Source: Takashimella koratensis | Lineage: Eukaryota; Basidiomycota; Tremellomycetes; Trichosporonales; Tetragoniomycetaceae | Direction: 5' to 3' | DNA: 64,000 bases | Assembly: GCA_003116875.1 (NCBI GenBank) | Contig: BCKT01000014.1 | Location: 504,149-568,148, forward strand | Shown: piece after piece, positions 36,040 through 48,061 of the stretch | How the letters are laid out: each line of letters opens with the position of its first letter | Numbering within the stretch: position 1 is the first letter of the stretch | Notes under the pieces: model-generated | Database searches by the model: none | Told to the model about the DNA's origin: nothing | The model's input: the letters and a program-made list of their open reading frames with translations, nothing else | Translations under genes and position numbers: made by a program

Positions 36040-38202
36040 ATGCCGAAAGCTTCGGGATCGTTCAAGAAATCGACCAAGCCTCAGAGGCACGATCCGCTTC
36101 ATGTCGAAGTTACTGCCGACGATGAGATGCGACGGTTTGGGAAAGTGACGGCCCCGGGGAAGCGGCGGAAGGCGGTAAACGAGGATGAAGAGGAAGCGGT
36201 GAGTTGAATCACCTCCCCGAGCTTTACGTGTCCCCTCAGACGTAGCTCGGACTTGTGCTCCGTCTCTTTGTTCGTGGAATGAGAGCGAAAGCGCGATGGA
36301 GCTGGGAATCAACGATGGAGGATGAACAAGGCTGATCATAACCTTTTACTGTTAGAGACCCGAGGACGCACGGATGTCGAGAAAGATCCTCGAGCTCGCG
36401 CGGGACCAGCAAGATGAAATCGCTCGCGAGCTTGGGGAGGATGATGAATGGGTTGACGAGGACGAGGACACTGCTGAGCCGTGAGTCTAGTTCGGTTCTG
36501 GTATCATGTCTTGTCCTGTCCACTTGTTTCTTTGCCTTTGGTAGCTCTAGTGATATTGCGCCTCGTGTTGCTATCTTTTCTAATCCCGCCGATTCATTCG
36601 CCAAGATGTGGGACTTACGCTGACCCTTTGATAGGTCGTCGAGGCACCGAGAGAGCCGGGAAGCCATGGACGATTCCGACTTTGAGGACGGAGATGAAGA
36701 TGACGGGGAAGTTTCCGAGGACGAGTATGCTGCTGAGCTTGTGAGTTGAATCTAAGAGAAAAGAGGCTCGATCGGTCTTGGAGGCGGATGCGAGTCGGAA
36801 ACACGATACTGACGACTTTTGTCCGTGCGATTGTCTACTTTGCTCCATCGTTTAGTCAATCGACCCAGAGGATCACGCGACGTTGGACGCGCTTGCCCCG
36901 CCTGGGGAGAGTAGTGGAGGCGGCAAGACTTTGGCGGATATGATTTTTGCCAAGATGGAAGGAGGAGCGATGTCTGGTGCTGTTGATGGTGAGTGATGGT
37001 ACCCCATGGCCTCTTCCTACTCCCCATTGCCTCTTCCCACTCCCCATTGCCCTCCCCACAATCTCCATTCCACTACCTTCTCTAACCCTTCCTGACCCCA
37101 TGTCACAGACGACGCCCCACCCGACCCTCGTCAAGGCCTCAACCCCAAAGTTGTCGAAGTCTACACAAAAGTCGGCTTCCTTCTCTCCCGTTACAAATCC
37201 GGTCCTTTACCTAAAGCTCTCAAAATCCTCCCTTCTCTCCCTCACTGGGCTCAGCTCCTCGCTTTGACCCAGCCAAACAGCTGGACCCCGCACGCCACGT
37301 ACGCATGCACGAGGATCTTCGTCTCCAACCTCCGTCCGACCGAGGTCAGGGTTTACCTCGAGGGTGTATTGTTGGATAAGTGTAGGGATAATATGAGGGA
37401 GAACAGGGGGAAGATGAGCGTACAGCTTTATGAGGCGTTGAAGAAGGCATTATACAAGCCCGCAGCGTTCTTCAAGGGAATCTTGTTCCCTCTCTGCGAG
37501 GTGAGTTCAGTTTCAAGGTTCGGTCACTGCCCATTTTGCTGGACTTGAACTTTTTTCTTCCACTTCCCCGTCTCTGCTCCCATTACTGACTCCTTTTCGT
37601 TCTCCCTCTCTTACCCAACTAGACTGCCTGCTCGCTCAAAGAAGCAGCCGTCGTCGCCTCTGTCCTCTCCAAAGTCTCCATCCCAGTTCTTCACTCTGCC
37701 GCCGCCCTCCTCCGCCTCGCATCCATGGACTACTCTGGCCCCAACTCGCTCTTTATCCGAATCCTACTTGACAAGAAATACGCACTACCATACAAAGTCG
37801 TGGACGCGCTTGTTTTCCATTTCATTCGATTGGCGAATGAGCCTAGAAGTTTGAGTGGAGATGATAAATTGCCAGTTTTATGGCATCAAAGTCTGTTGGT
37901 CTTTGTCCAGAGGTGAGTCGGAACTTTCATTTCTCTGTGCTGCTCAATTCCTCCTCCCTCAATTCCTCTGTCTCGGCCCCTACCGTATATCGATTCCCAC
38001 TTTCAATTGGCTATCTTCTCCTCCGAGGCAGGTTCTGACCCTTTGTAGATACGGCTCCGACCTCACGGCTGACCAGAAAGACGCACTGCTCGACGTCATC
38101 CGCGCCCGACCTCACGTCACCATCAGTTCCGAGATCCGTAGAGAGATTGTCAACTCGGTCGAGCGAGGTGCCGCCCGACCTGACGAGGATATCGCTATGT
38201 AA
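36040..38202 (+). CDS. ENP1: 40S ribosome biogenesis factor Enp1 (bystin)
   Basis: Component of the 90S and late pre-40S particles, nucleolus to cytoplasm. Seven exons: 36040-36198, 36356-36480, 36635-36740, 36856-36988, 37109-37500, 37623-37912, 38049-38202; 452 aa. The N-terminus is charged and basic then acidic ([25 protein letters not shown]). The bystin domain begins at about residue 160 ([20 protein letters not shown]) with [37 protein letters not shown] and [19 protein letters not shown]. It continues with [19 protein letters not shown] and [16 protein letters not shown]. Length matches yeast Enp1. Confidence 0.95.
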
Positions 38203-39153
38203 CGGGCTGTGATTGTGATCGTGGATACTGGTGGCGACCGAGTGGTGCATTTTTCTGAGATTGGGGGTCTTCTCTCGGGCTCTCTTCATCTTGCGACGGA
38301 GCTCAAGGCGTGCTTTGTAGTCGGCCGTCTTAGTAGTTTGTTTGTGATGTACTGTGTATCCGCATATACATGAAATCCCTATTAGTCTGCACTGTCTCAA
38401 CTCGCAGACAGCTTGGTATATATGTATATCTTGCATTGTAGGCATTGTTTTCGCAAAAAGTAGGTATAGATGAGGATTGTATGATGAGAGTAGGGATATA
38501 ACACTGTAAGTCACAACGAAGAAGAGAAAGAACACAGGGCAAAGGAGTAAAAAGAGAAAAGGAGAGAAGAAGAGGAGACAGAGATAAGGAAGAACCAAGC
38601 CAACCTGGTTGGGCCGAGAGATTTGAGATTAGGTACACATGTATCGTGAGCGAAAAGGGAAGGCGGTAGTGAGGAGCAGAAAGGGAAAGGGGAAAGGGGA
38701 CCTAGGAGAGGAGGTAAAGGTGGGGCGCGACATGCATTGTATGCCAAGATGGAGAGAGAAAGCAAAAAGAGCAGAGAGGAATTGACAGTGATCGAATGGG
38801 GGCAAGGGCGAAGAAGGCAAAGTAAATCCAAGAGAAGGGGAAGGCGCGTGGGGAGAGTCGCCAGATGACAAGTGGCGAGGAACAACACAAGGCGGAATAA
38901 GTCGGTAATCGTGAACAATCGAGACAGGCGGTGGCAAGGGACGGGAATTGGGTATCGAGAGATGGCGTAGGCGAGTTCGTTCTGGGCGGGGTCGGGGATC
39001 AGAGCAGGGGTAGAGGGTTCCTCTTTCGTAATTCTTTTTGCATCTTCGTTTTCTTCTTCTCTTTTTTTGGTGTTTCATGTGGTTTTCCGTGAGGTGATCG
39101 AGTAACGCAACTTGCCCGACCCGAACTGTGACCCCTACCCTCGACGCGAACGT
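38203..39153. other. Convergent spacer ENP1 / Gbeta
   Basis: 951 bases. The distal part (38520-39080) is strongly purine-rich on the plus strand. Probably long 3' UTRs; no supported gene. Confidence 0.5.
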
Positions 39154-40498
39154 TTACGACCAGACCTGTGTCCAAAGAGTCAGCTTGATCTTCTTCTAGC
39201 GCCGCACTCCTCCACCTTTCACCCCGGCCCTAACCTACCTTGAGGAGACTGTCCCATGACCCAGTGCAGAGCGCGATTCCGTCCCCGCTAACACCCATAC
39301 ACGAGATCCGATTATCGTGTCCAGACAACACCCCGATCCGTTCACCCTTGAGCGTATCCCAGACGTTGCAGTTGAAGTCGTCGTATCCTGCGAACAAGAC
39401 ACGACCAGATACCGAGAACGCGACGGACGTGATTCCGCAGAGGATGTTGTCGTGTGCGTACGTGTTGAGTTCACGGTCAGCGCGGAGATCGAAGAGCTTG
39501 CATGTGGCGTCGTCTGAACCGGTCGCGAAGGCGTCGCCGTTGGGGAAGAACCTGAGGTGGGCGGAGGGTTAGCTAGAGAATACGATCGATTCAAGTTCAG
39601 AACTCACTGCACAGCGTTGATGTCCGACTCGTGCCCTGTAAACGTCTGCACCGCCTTGCCTGTACGAATGTCCCACACTTTGGCCGTAGCATCGCACGCA
39701 CCAGACACAAAGAGGTTGGCGTTTGGCGCGAGAGAGATGCTACGTTGATCATTAGTCTCGGTATTCTAGGATGTCCACGACCAGGATCACCAGCCTCTCA
39801 CGGCCCAGCTGTCACCCCCTTGACTCACCTCATCACGTCCCCAGTATGGTCGTTAAATTCCATCGTCCTGACGCCTTGCTCAATGTCCCACAGCATACAC
39901 GTCATATCACCTGACGAAGTGACGATCTGACGATCGCTGATGAATCGACAGCACGACAAGTAGCCGGTGTGTGCGGAGAGTTCTCGAGCAACCTTGACCT
40001 GTCCGCCACCTGGTTGACCCGGTGCCGCGCCTCGCAGGGAGTAGATGGTACAGATATTATCGAGACCACCGCAAGCGACGAGCCCGCCCGAGGGGGAGTA
40101 GGCGCAGGTCATGACCCAGCTGGATCGGAGAGGGATCGCGTGCACTTTGTTGGTGGTGTATGCGTCCCAGATGATGAGTTTGCCATCTTGAGATGCGGAG
40201 ACAATGTGTCGCTTGTCGGCGGACCAGTGGAGAGCGTAGACTTTGGCCAAGTGGCCCTTGAGTGTGCGTCGGACTTTGAGTGTCAAGCGAGGTAGTGGAG
40301 GGGTATCGTTGGCCATAGCGCGCACTGATCGCGAGACGGGTTAGCATGAGTCAAAGAGTGGGGGGTGGATGAGAAAAAGATAGACGTACAACTTGTGTCC
40401 GCTGTTTGGTCCTTCGCCGCGCGAATCTTATCCTTGAGCCCATCTGCCTCTCTCCGCGCGGCAGTGATCTTCTCCTGGATGTCGGTAGCGGCCGACAT
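39154..40498 (-). CDS. GPB1: Heterotrimeric G-protein beta subunit
   Basis: Seven-bladed WD40 Gbeta, partner of Galpha and Ggamma, typically in pheromone or nutrient signalling in basidiomycetes. Five exons: 40498-40390, 40324-39829, 39739-39608, 39551-39239, 39165-39154; 353 aa, the normal Gbeta length. The N-terminal coiled coil ([20 protein letters not shown]) binds Ggamma. WD blades include [101 protein letters not shown] and [10 protein letters not shown]. The final coding exon is only 12 nt (VWS, stop), equivalent to the usual LKIW ending. A probable 5'-UTR intron lies upstream. I infer the mating-type role from family, not sequence. Confidence 0.95.
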
Positions 40499-40664
40499 GG
40501 TGATGGATGGAAGGGTAGGATGGTAGGTTATAGAGGTTGAATGAGGTGATCAGATATGGGCAGAGAGACTATAGCTGTCGGTGGATGGCGAGGTGAGAGC
40601 GGCAGACCGAGTACAGACGTAAGCAGCGCACTTGACAACGGTGAGTCGACGTTGGGTGTAAAGA

Positions 40665-40694
40665 AGGACAGAGGGTTCTGGACAGAGGGTTCTG
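40665..40694 (+). repeat. 14-bp direct tandem repeat
   Basis: Two adjacent copies of GGACAGAGGGTTCT in the Gbeta leader; the second overlaps the predicted 5'-UTR intron acceptor. Confidence 0.75.
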
Positions 40695-40752
40695 AAAAGA
40701 TGTTTGGAGGGATGGGTAAAGAGGAGATTGACAAGACTCGACGCCTACTCAC
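40692..40752 (-). other. Probable 5'-UTR intron of Gbeta gene
   Basis: On the minus strand a strong donor (ATCAAG/GTGAGT) at 40752 is followed 61 bases later by a good pyrimidine-rich acceptor (ATCTTTTCAG). Size fits the local introns. Another strong minus-strand donor, GCAAG/GTGAGT, lies at 41317. Confidence 0.4.
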
Positions 40753-41496
40753 CTTGATCAGCCCCTGATGCAGCGGGGTCGACCTCGGCTCTGCGAGTGT
40801 TGAAGTGCAATCACGAGGCTCGAGCGTCGAGTAGCGATCACCTAGATGAGGAGAGGGGCGGGGACGATCAGTGCCCGGTTCTAAGTGATGACGGTGGGGA
40901 GCCGAGGGTTGGGGTCGACTAGACGGTGATGCTGAAATGTACTTTTTAGCTCCAAGCTCCAGGTCCGGGGGTGCTTGTGCGTGCTTGAGCCAGGACCCCG
41001 AGATCAAGGTGACGAGGGGAGCAGCGCCTGGTGGGGTGAGGAAGAAGGGTGAGAGGTCGAGATTGAGGGTGCGCGAGTGATGGTGGGATCCAAGCGACGG
41101 AGAGACGTAGAGACGGAGAGACGAAGAGAGGCGTTTGATGGGCGTCCAAGTTGGGGTTGATGCGGTGGGGGTGATGAGGACGGTGTTGACGAGCAGAAAG
41201 AGGAAAGAAACGACGAGGGTCAGTGCTCAAGTTGTGTATCACGCTAAGACACCTGCGCTACTACCATCTCCCCCTCGGTGCTACCCCTTCCTAGCACTCC
41301 TTTCGTCTCAGACTCACCTTGCGGGTTTTAATTGTGCGAGGCAAGAGGGTGGGGTCGTGATGGACCGTGTGGGATGGGTGGGATGGGAGGATGGGATGGA
41401 TGCAAGTGGAAAGTGAGAGTGGCAATGAAAGAAGAGACCGAGGTGAAAGGTGGACAGTCCTCTGCGGTGTTCCCTCGTGTCCTCGTTGTTGCTGCT

Positions 41497-41531
41497 TGCT
41501 GCTTTGCTGCTTTGCTGCTTTGCTGCTTTGC
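41497..41531 (+). repeat. (GCTGCTTT)n octamer repeat
   Basis: Four near-perfect 8-bp units in the gene-poor block. Confidence 0.8.
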
Positions 41532-43143
41532 TCTTGCTCGCCCGAGGAGACAGTGTCGTACGTTGTCCAAGCTGCGCGCTGGGTGAACCGCTCGATTCGG
41601 AGGACACGCCACGGCCAAAGGCAGGGGAGCAGAGGGCGAGGGAAAGGGAAAGGAGGGCAGGAGGCAGCGGGGAGGGAGGGATACGCGTGGGTCGTCGTCA
41701 ACGAGGACGAGGCGGGAGGGGAGCGGGGGAGTGGGGGAGCGGGAGAGGAGGAGAGCAGACAAGAGACTAGTGTCCTTTGGTGTGGATATCAGGCGAGCAA
41801 AGGATGGGGACGGGGGAAGGAGGGAGGGGAGGAGGGAAGGGGAAGGAGGGGGAGGGGAGAATGACGACCAACGGAAGACGGGGGCACAACGAGTCGGTGG
41901 GTAATGGCGACGGCGTGAGGATGAGTGATGAGTGATGGGTGATGGATTGATTGATTGATGGCAAGAAGGAAAGGACAGGTCCAAGGTCGAGCAAGGATCA
42001 CGGATCACGTTCATCAGCCAAGACTCGACCAGCAAACCACCCAGCCACAAACTGAACACCAGTCTTCACTGTATCCCACTCACGCTGCGTGTATGGCAAT
42101 ATCACCAAAGACCCAAAGAGAGACGAGAAAAGGAGATCCCACTCTAGCTCGTGCGCTACCGGGAAAAGGCCAAGCGTCGGGGCCAAGTACGAATACCGAG
42201 TGTTCTGCGACCTGGGCGAGATGGAACTAGGGCAGGCTTGTGAGTCTGGAGGATGGTAGTCGGCGTCGGTAGGGGTAGAGGGGAGAGTAGTGAGGAGAGT
42301 GCTGGTACTCCAGAGGGCCCGGGAGAGTCGAGTGGGCTCGGGCGCGATCCGAGGGCTGGGTCGAGACTGAGTGTCGGTGCGCAGCGAAGCGAGGTAGGGG
42401 TGTAGTAGGTGGGAGATGGATATGTCGGTAGCTCGAGCGCGATGCGCACGGGCCCGAGCAGGTGGTGTGGGGTGCGAGATGGGGAGGGGAGGGGAGGGGG
42501 AAGGGGGAAGGAGGTCGACGTTTGAGGTTTGTATGTTTCGTCGTTGTCTTTGACGAATGTGACGATGGTGGTAGGGTGTAGATGGGTCCTTCCTGGTATA
42601 GATGCACCGTGGCTTTGGCTTGAGCTTGGATGCATGCAGTAGAAGTCTAGCATAAAACCCTGGGTGCTAGCCGTGTTGAGCGCTCACTCGCCTTCGCCCA
42701 GCCCCTGCTCCTGCCCTGCTTGGACCGCTGGGTCTCTATTATTCCTCGGTGCCTAGTCCCCGTCCTGGTACCCCGGCTAGGGACAGAAGGGAGCCCAGGG
42801 TGGTTGGGTGGGCACATTGGCTGTGGCTGTTTGCAGGTGCTCTGTGAGGCGTGTGTCCTGTGCACCGCTCTCTCCTCCTACTCTCACTCTCTACTGCAGT
42901 CGTCTCTCTGTTCTTCTTCATCTTGCCTTCTTCTCCTTCCATGCCTCTCTCGTCAATGTTTCCCGAAATGTAACCAATTCATAATTTAGAAATAATTATA
43001 TAAAATAGAAAAGACAATAAAGCCATCATTCTCCTCTTTCCTTTGCGTATTTTCCGGAATCTGCAACGGGTTCCGGTAGAACTTGAGGCAGTTGGGTAAT
43101 TGGACGAGAGGAGCAATAGTCGAGTCTGACCAGTGAGCTGTGA

Positions 43144-43189
43144 GCCTACTGGCGGAAGTGGATGTTGGCAGGTGGTTTGGCCAGTAGGC
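43144..43189 (+). repeat. Perfect 10-bp inverted repeat (hairpin)
   Basis: GCCTACTGGC (43144-43153) and its exact reverse complement GCCAGTAGGC (43180-43189) flank a 26-nt loop. Shorter inverted repeats nearby include CCGGAA/TTCCGG (43064-43085) and CTCCGGT/ACCGGAG (about 43331-43352). Confidence 0.7.
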
Positions 43190-45411
43190 GTGTACCCCGA
43201 CTGGCAGGAGCAAAGTTCCAGGCAGAGCGGGGAGGATACGCAATAAACTCCGCTTGGGGCCAAGGGGCTAGGGATCGAGGCTTTCCCACCAGACTGTAGG
43301 CTCGAGCGATAAGGCGGGAGGGAGTACTCTGCTCCGGTCTTGAGGAACCGGAGACCGGAAGTCAAATGCGGGGAAGGTGATCCCCGAATGCAAACGGCGG
43401 GCGGTGAAAAAGTAGAAAGGACATGGCGCTAGCCCACTCGTCTCCGACGCCAGGGGTGTACCTCGACGTCACTGAAAGCACGGGAAACAGCGAGATGCTG
43501 TCATCGATACTCGGAACAAAACGGCTGATGGTTTTCTCTCCGCCGCCGAGAACGATCCAACACCGTGCACCGTGCCGAATCCCCTCCCGACTGGCTCTGA
43601 CCAACATGCCGGTCTCAACCCATCCGACTAGATATGCGCCGTTACCCCTTGGCCGCCCAAACTATTGTGCACATTTCCAGCTACAGTAAGTCTCTTTTGT
43701 TCCATCGCCGTCTGTGACATAATGGACACGCAATGGAGGTGCCAAAATAGATCTAGCACAGGTGTGGTGAACAGAGTGACCGAGAGTGTATTGTGGTGTG
43801 GTTAGGTCTGGTGTGGTGCGGTTTGTGGCAAGTGGAAAGTGGACCAAAGGTGCGTATGTCATTGACGGATGAATTCAGCCCCGAAATGGAAGGCTGGCGC
43901 GGGGCAAGGAAAGGGCCAGGGGAGCAGGGCGAAGGCGGCAGGGGTGCTAGGGGGGAAGGGGGAGAGGGGGGCAGGGGGAGCAGGCGTCGGTGCCGGTGTC
44001 GGTGTCGGGCGAGGATCATCGGAGGTTTAGACCAAGCGGCGTACGATGCTCATCGCCACTTTTTCTTTCAACCCTGGCGTCGGAGACTTTCAGCATGTCA
44101 AAGTGGCCTTTTTGTTCTCCCACTTTGGAAACTGAACCAGATCCTCGGTTCTTGCCGCGCCGGCGAGGCAGAAGATCGGACGGGGATTGATGGGCTGTAC
44201 GGGGTGAGGATGGGTGCTAGTGTGGGCTAGGCTGCAATCAAGGATTGGTAGGCTTGGACCTAGGCTTGGGAGCTTGGCTTGTACACCGCAGTCTGGTGAG
44301 CTCGTTTCTTGTGCCTTTCCCTCGCCGCGTGCCGCCGTCGGCCAGCGTAATTAAGGGCTGTACAGTATATTCCTTCTCCTCCCTAGTTGCGTCTCCACCC
44401 GACCAAGTTGACACCGTCGGTCTATCTTGCTCACCCCCCTCTCCGTCTGGGTCCGGGCAGTGCCTGCGTCCTACGTTTTGAATGTTCTATTCGGGCCCAG
44501 CAAATCTCAGTGGCCGTGGCGTTTTAGGCGACAGAGGGCCGCAGCCAAGGGCGCAGGGGCGTGCGGGTGGTGACGGAACAGGCGTGGGAATGTGCATTCC
44601 CTAGAACGCAGAGGGAAGAGCATCCGGAGATTTACATGCAGATATGACCAAGACGGAGGGAACGAGGCGAGAACAGGATGTGTGAGTGAAGGTAGGACGA
44701 AGGTCGGTCGAGCGAGGGGTTCGCTCTGAGAAGCTGGCGATGCGGGCGAGACGGGCGAGACGGAGGTGGGACAGTAGCAGGGAGATGCGAAGAGGGAAGC
44801 AGGGTGGGGACCTCAGCCACTGATCGATCAGGCTCTGAGCGTCAAGCCTCTTGAGTTTCGGAAACGACAAGACACCCTCGACCCGCCGCGGGGTGACGGC
44901 ACCTTGTCACTCACCTCGGCAGCTTTGGGCGTGACTTAGATCTGAGGAGGTGATCGAGACGCCTTGAGCTGTCCGGGAGACTCGTCGGTTCCCAGCGTGT
45001 CCCTGGCTCAGTGAATGTGAACCATAGGTTCCCCGTCCCGTTTTGAGTACTAGGCTATCGTACTGCAACTGCTGCGCTGCTGAGGAGGTAATCTCACAGG
45101 TGTAGTCCGTAAACAGGTCAGTTCGGCTGTAGATCCTAGTCAAAGTAGGAAGAGAACATGGATGGATAAAATGTCCGGTACGGAGGGAAGAATTGTATCT
45201 ACTACCGACTATCGCTACTGCTTTTAGACTTGTACACATTGCAGCGCGCGAAGGAGGGAGGGACGAGTATGAACATCAGATACGGCTAACGAGGGGTCAA
45301 GTATAGAAACAAAAGAGTATAGAGAACGCGCAGCGGAAAGCAGCTTGGTCCACTAATGGAAAGTGGTCTGGGAATCGGAGACGAGACTCGCGCTTGTCAT
45401 AGGCCCACAGA

Positions 45412-46607
45412 TCAGAGGACCGCGACGAGGCCGCCGATGAAGAGCGCAGCGAGGATGGGGACACCGACGCGGGTGACCGGGCCGGCGGAGGAGGCCTTGG
45501 AAGCTGAGGCAGACGCTGACGCGGAAGCGGAGGACGAAGCGGCGCGCGGGGTGCTTAAGTGGGGTTAGTCATTGGGACGAGATTGAACGGCAAGCGATCC
45601 AGAGAAGCACTCACGAAGCGGATGAAGTAACGGGGGCAGAAGCGCTGCCACTAGCAACTCCAGTAGCGGCGGCGCCAGAAGTAGTAGACCCGGAAGCGGC
45701 ACCAGTGGCAGCAGCACCAGACGACGCAGCGCCGGAGCCCGAGACCCCACCGGTTGCACCTGTTGCGCCACTAGTGGCGGACCCGCTGGTCCCCGACGAC
45801 GTACTGTTGAGGCAGGACGAGCTCGACCCGGCTTGGATCGTATCGGGGGACGAGTATGCAATCGCACCAGTCGAGTCGGTGACTTTGATAGTGACCGATG
45901 TACCCGAGGCGATATCGACCGTCCAGGAGTAAGTGTCGGCAGTGATTCCAGAGGCCACGTTCTCAAGTGCCGCAGCGGAGACTTGGCCGCCTGGGATAAT
46001 GGCCCTGAGGTGGGTGGGGAGAGGGGTCGGGTGTTAGTGGAGAGGTAGTAGAGATGAGGAGAGGCATGGGATGGGAGAAGATGGAACGAGGAGTGAAGTG
46101 TGGGGAGGGGGGAGGGGGAAGGTCAGAGGGAGGAGGGAGAAGGGAAAAGGTCAGAGGGACCGGGGAGAGTGGAGGAGGATGGAGCAAGGTGAGGAAGAAC
46201 TTACAGGATGAAAGGCTGCGAGCCGCCGGACCAGGAGAGGGCAACGGGCTCTGTTGTCAAGAACCCGAGATGGTGTTGGTCAGCTACTCACCTAGCCAAA
46301 CTTTGGCGTGGCTCAGAAACCCCCGGCTCTACTCACGACACTCGATCAACGCCGCCTGAGCGAACACAGTCAGCAATGCTAGTGGTGCGTACTCGAGAAA
46401 GCCAGAGTCTAGAGTACACGGGCCCTTGGGGACTTGGGGACTCGGGGACTTGGGCTCTTACAATCCGAGACCACGTTTGCTGTCTCGCTCTTTGAAGAAG
46501 GTACATTTCGAGCAAGAGGACGCGTGACTCACCGGGGTGTTGATGGTAAAGTTCTGCGCGGCGGCAGAGGCGGCAAGGCCAGCGAGGACGAGGAACTTGG
46601 CGAGCAT
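45412..46607 (-). CDS. GPI-anchored Ser/Ala-rich cell-surface protein (Kre9/Knh1-type domain)
   Basis: Small secreted cell-wall or membrane protein. Five exons: 46607-46533, 46355-46337 (19 nt), 46250-46205, 46004-45615, 45553-45412; 223 aa. A signal peptide (MLAKFLVLAGLAASAAAQ) is followed by a short beta-sandwich domain with NFTINTP, ECQPVALSWSGGSQPFIL and PGGQVSAAALENV, then YSWTVDIASGTSVTIKV. This is the pattern of the fungal Ser-Thr-rich GPI-anchored family. A Ser/Gly/Ala/Thr-rich stalk of about 90 residues follows. The C-terminus has SSAGPVTRVG and then a hydrophobic tail (VPILAALFIGGLVAVL), a GPI attachment signal. Function in the wall is unknown. Confidence 0.9.
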
Positions 46608-48061
46608 TGTGACTTGAGAGGTTTGAGTTGGAACGTTGAGAGTTATAGAGTGTAGAGGTGTAGATGTGAAGAGGGAGAGAGAAAGAGTGCAGAGGTAGTG
46701 AAGAGGTAAGAGAAAGTAAGAGAGAAGAGCGAAGGAGAGAGAAATAAATGGGCAGAGGCGGTCGTTCGGCAAGGGAGTTGGATCAAAGGAAAGAAGGAGG
46801 AAGGTCAAAGGAAATTAAACACCCAAGCGCACGCGATCAGATTTAATCACTGCTGCATTCAGTCTCGACCCACCCACCCACCCTGTACGCCCCGTTTGGT
46901 GCAAAGTCGCCCTTGTCGCCCTGTTACACCGCCCGACGCAGTCCCAGTGAGCTAGGACATGCGTCATCGAGCATCTAACTGCCTTCCCCCTTTACCTCGC
47001 AGCGCGGAGAGCAACCCGTCTCGTTCTCGTCATGGCAAGTGCGGTTACCATTGCGGTTGCGGTGTGAGAAGAGTCGGGGTTGTTTTACTCCATCTGTTCC
47101 AGGTCGGTGCTAGGGAGCGATGGGATGATGGAATGATGGATTGGAGCCGAAGATGACAAGCGAGGAAGGGAGGAAGGGAAGGGGAGGGAAGGGGTTTCGG
47201 TCGCCTGGGAGTACCCTCGTGCCCAATCCCATAGGTCTACGCCCGCGAGCCCGTGACGCGTTGCTGTGCGCTCGTGGAAGGAGAAAAGGGCGTCCAGAGA
47301 GAGGTCCCAGATCTTTGAGAGCTGATCAAAGGTGGAGCGCTCGGTCGGGATGGTAACGAGGACGACGAGGAGACTAGGGTAAGAGAAAGGCGACAAAGGG
47401 CCAAGCAGTTGGGCGTGAAACGAAAAGTGGCAGGTCGCTTGGACCTCCTCCAGCTCAGTGCCACCCCTGACGACCAAACATGAAACATAGACACGAATGG
47501 CACGACCTCGCACCTCGGACCTTGTGTGTTGCTTCCCCATTCCCCATTCCGTCGTCCCCCAGGTCCTACTGTTCTCCCGTCAAGGAACGATGCACTACTC
47601 GTCTCGAGTGAAATTCCTACAGACAGACGGATGGTCGATATATATGATAATGCACACAAGCCGGATCGAACTTATGGAATGGGGGAATGGGGGATGCACA
47701 ATGGTGGCGATAAACGATATTGAACGTTTTGCTTGATTTGTTATATATGGGGGAGAAGAAACAACCGAGTTACCGCCTCGGGATGGACATGTACTTTGCT
47801 TGAAGTTGTGGTTGGGCAAACCATAATAAAGTGCGAGAGTATAAGGCAATGGGAGAACCTGGATGACAATTCGGCGCACGGGTGTTGATGTGAGATAGTG
47901 TTGAACACACGAAAGACGAGAAACGGGGAACGGGAAGGGGAAACACAGAGCGATAAGAAAAGCGCAAGCACAAAAGCCAAAGCCAAAGCCACGCCACGCT
48001 GACCACACAACTCTTCTCCACCGAGACAGCCTCCACAACGCCTCGCCTCCGGGAAACACGA
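46608..48061. other. Spacer upstream of GPI protein gene
   Basis: 1454 bases: GPI-protein promoter (C/T-rich on its coding strand) and the 3' UTR of the FAD oxidoreductase gene, with an A/T-rich patch at 47620-47760. No gene recognised. Confidence 0.5.

Larger units (their letters stand above)
40499..45411. other. 4.9-kb gene-poor block upstream of Gbeta
   Basis: The longest stretch without a supported gene. 40.5-41.3 kb is C/T-rich on the minus strand, as in a Gbeta leader. 41.3-42.6 kb has low-complexity purine/pyrimidine tracts and a GCTGCTTT octamer repeat (41497-41531). An A/T-rich patch lies at 42970-43020. A cluster of short inverted repeats occurs at 43060-43390. 43.8-45.2 kb is G-rich. 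Open frames here are low-complexity or lack ATG starts. A structured RNA or long regulatory leader is possible; nothing is proven. Confidence 0.5.

Noticed and set aside
41328..42059. 243-codon minus-strand open frame
   Set aside because: Ser/Pro-rich low-complexity translation from a purine-rich tract, with no domain, no clear splice context and other frames equally open.
41998..42186. Minus-strand frame with protein-like stretch (SSLFGSLVILPYTQREWDTV)
   Set aside because: No ATG start, no flanking exon that closes in phase and no recognised family; kept only as a curiosity within the gene-poor block.
43423..43689. Plus-strand 88-codon ATG frame followed by GTAAGT
   Set aside because: The opposite strand is open over nearly the same bases and no second exon or family could be found.
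46458..46532. Read-through of the GPI-protein first exon (PVSHASSCSKCTFFKERD)
   Set aside because: Begins with a GTGAGT donor; splicing to 46355 restores the conserved ECQPVALSW domain.
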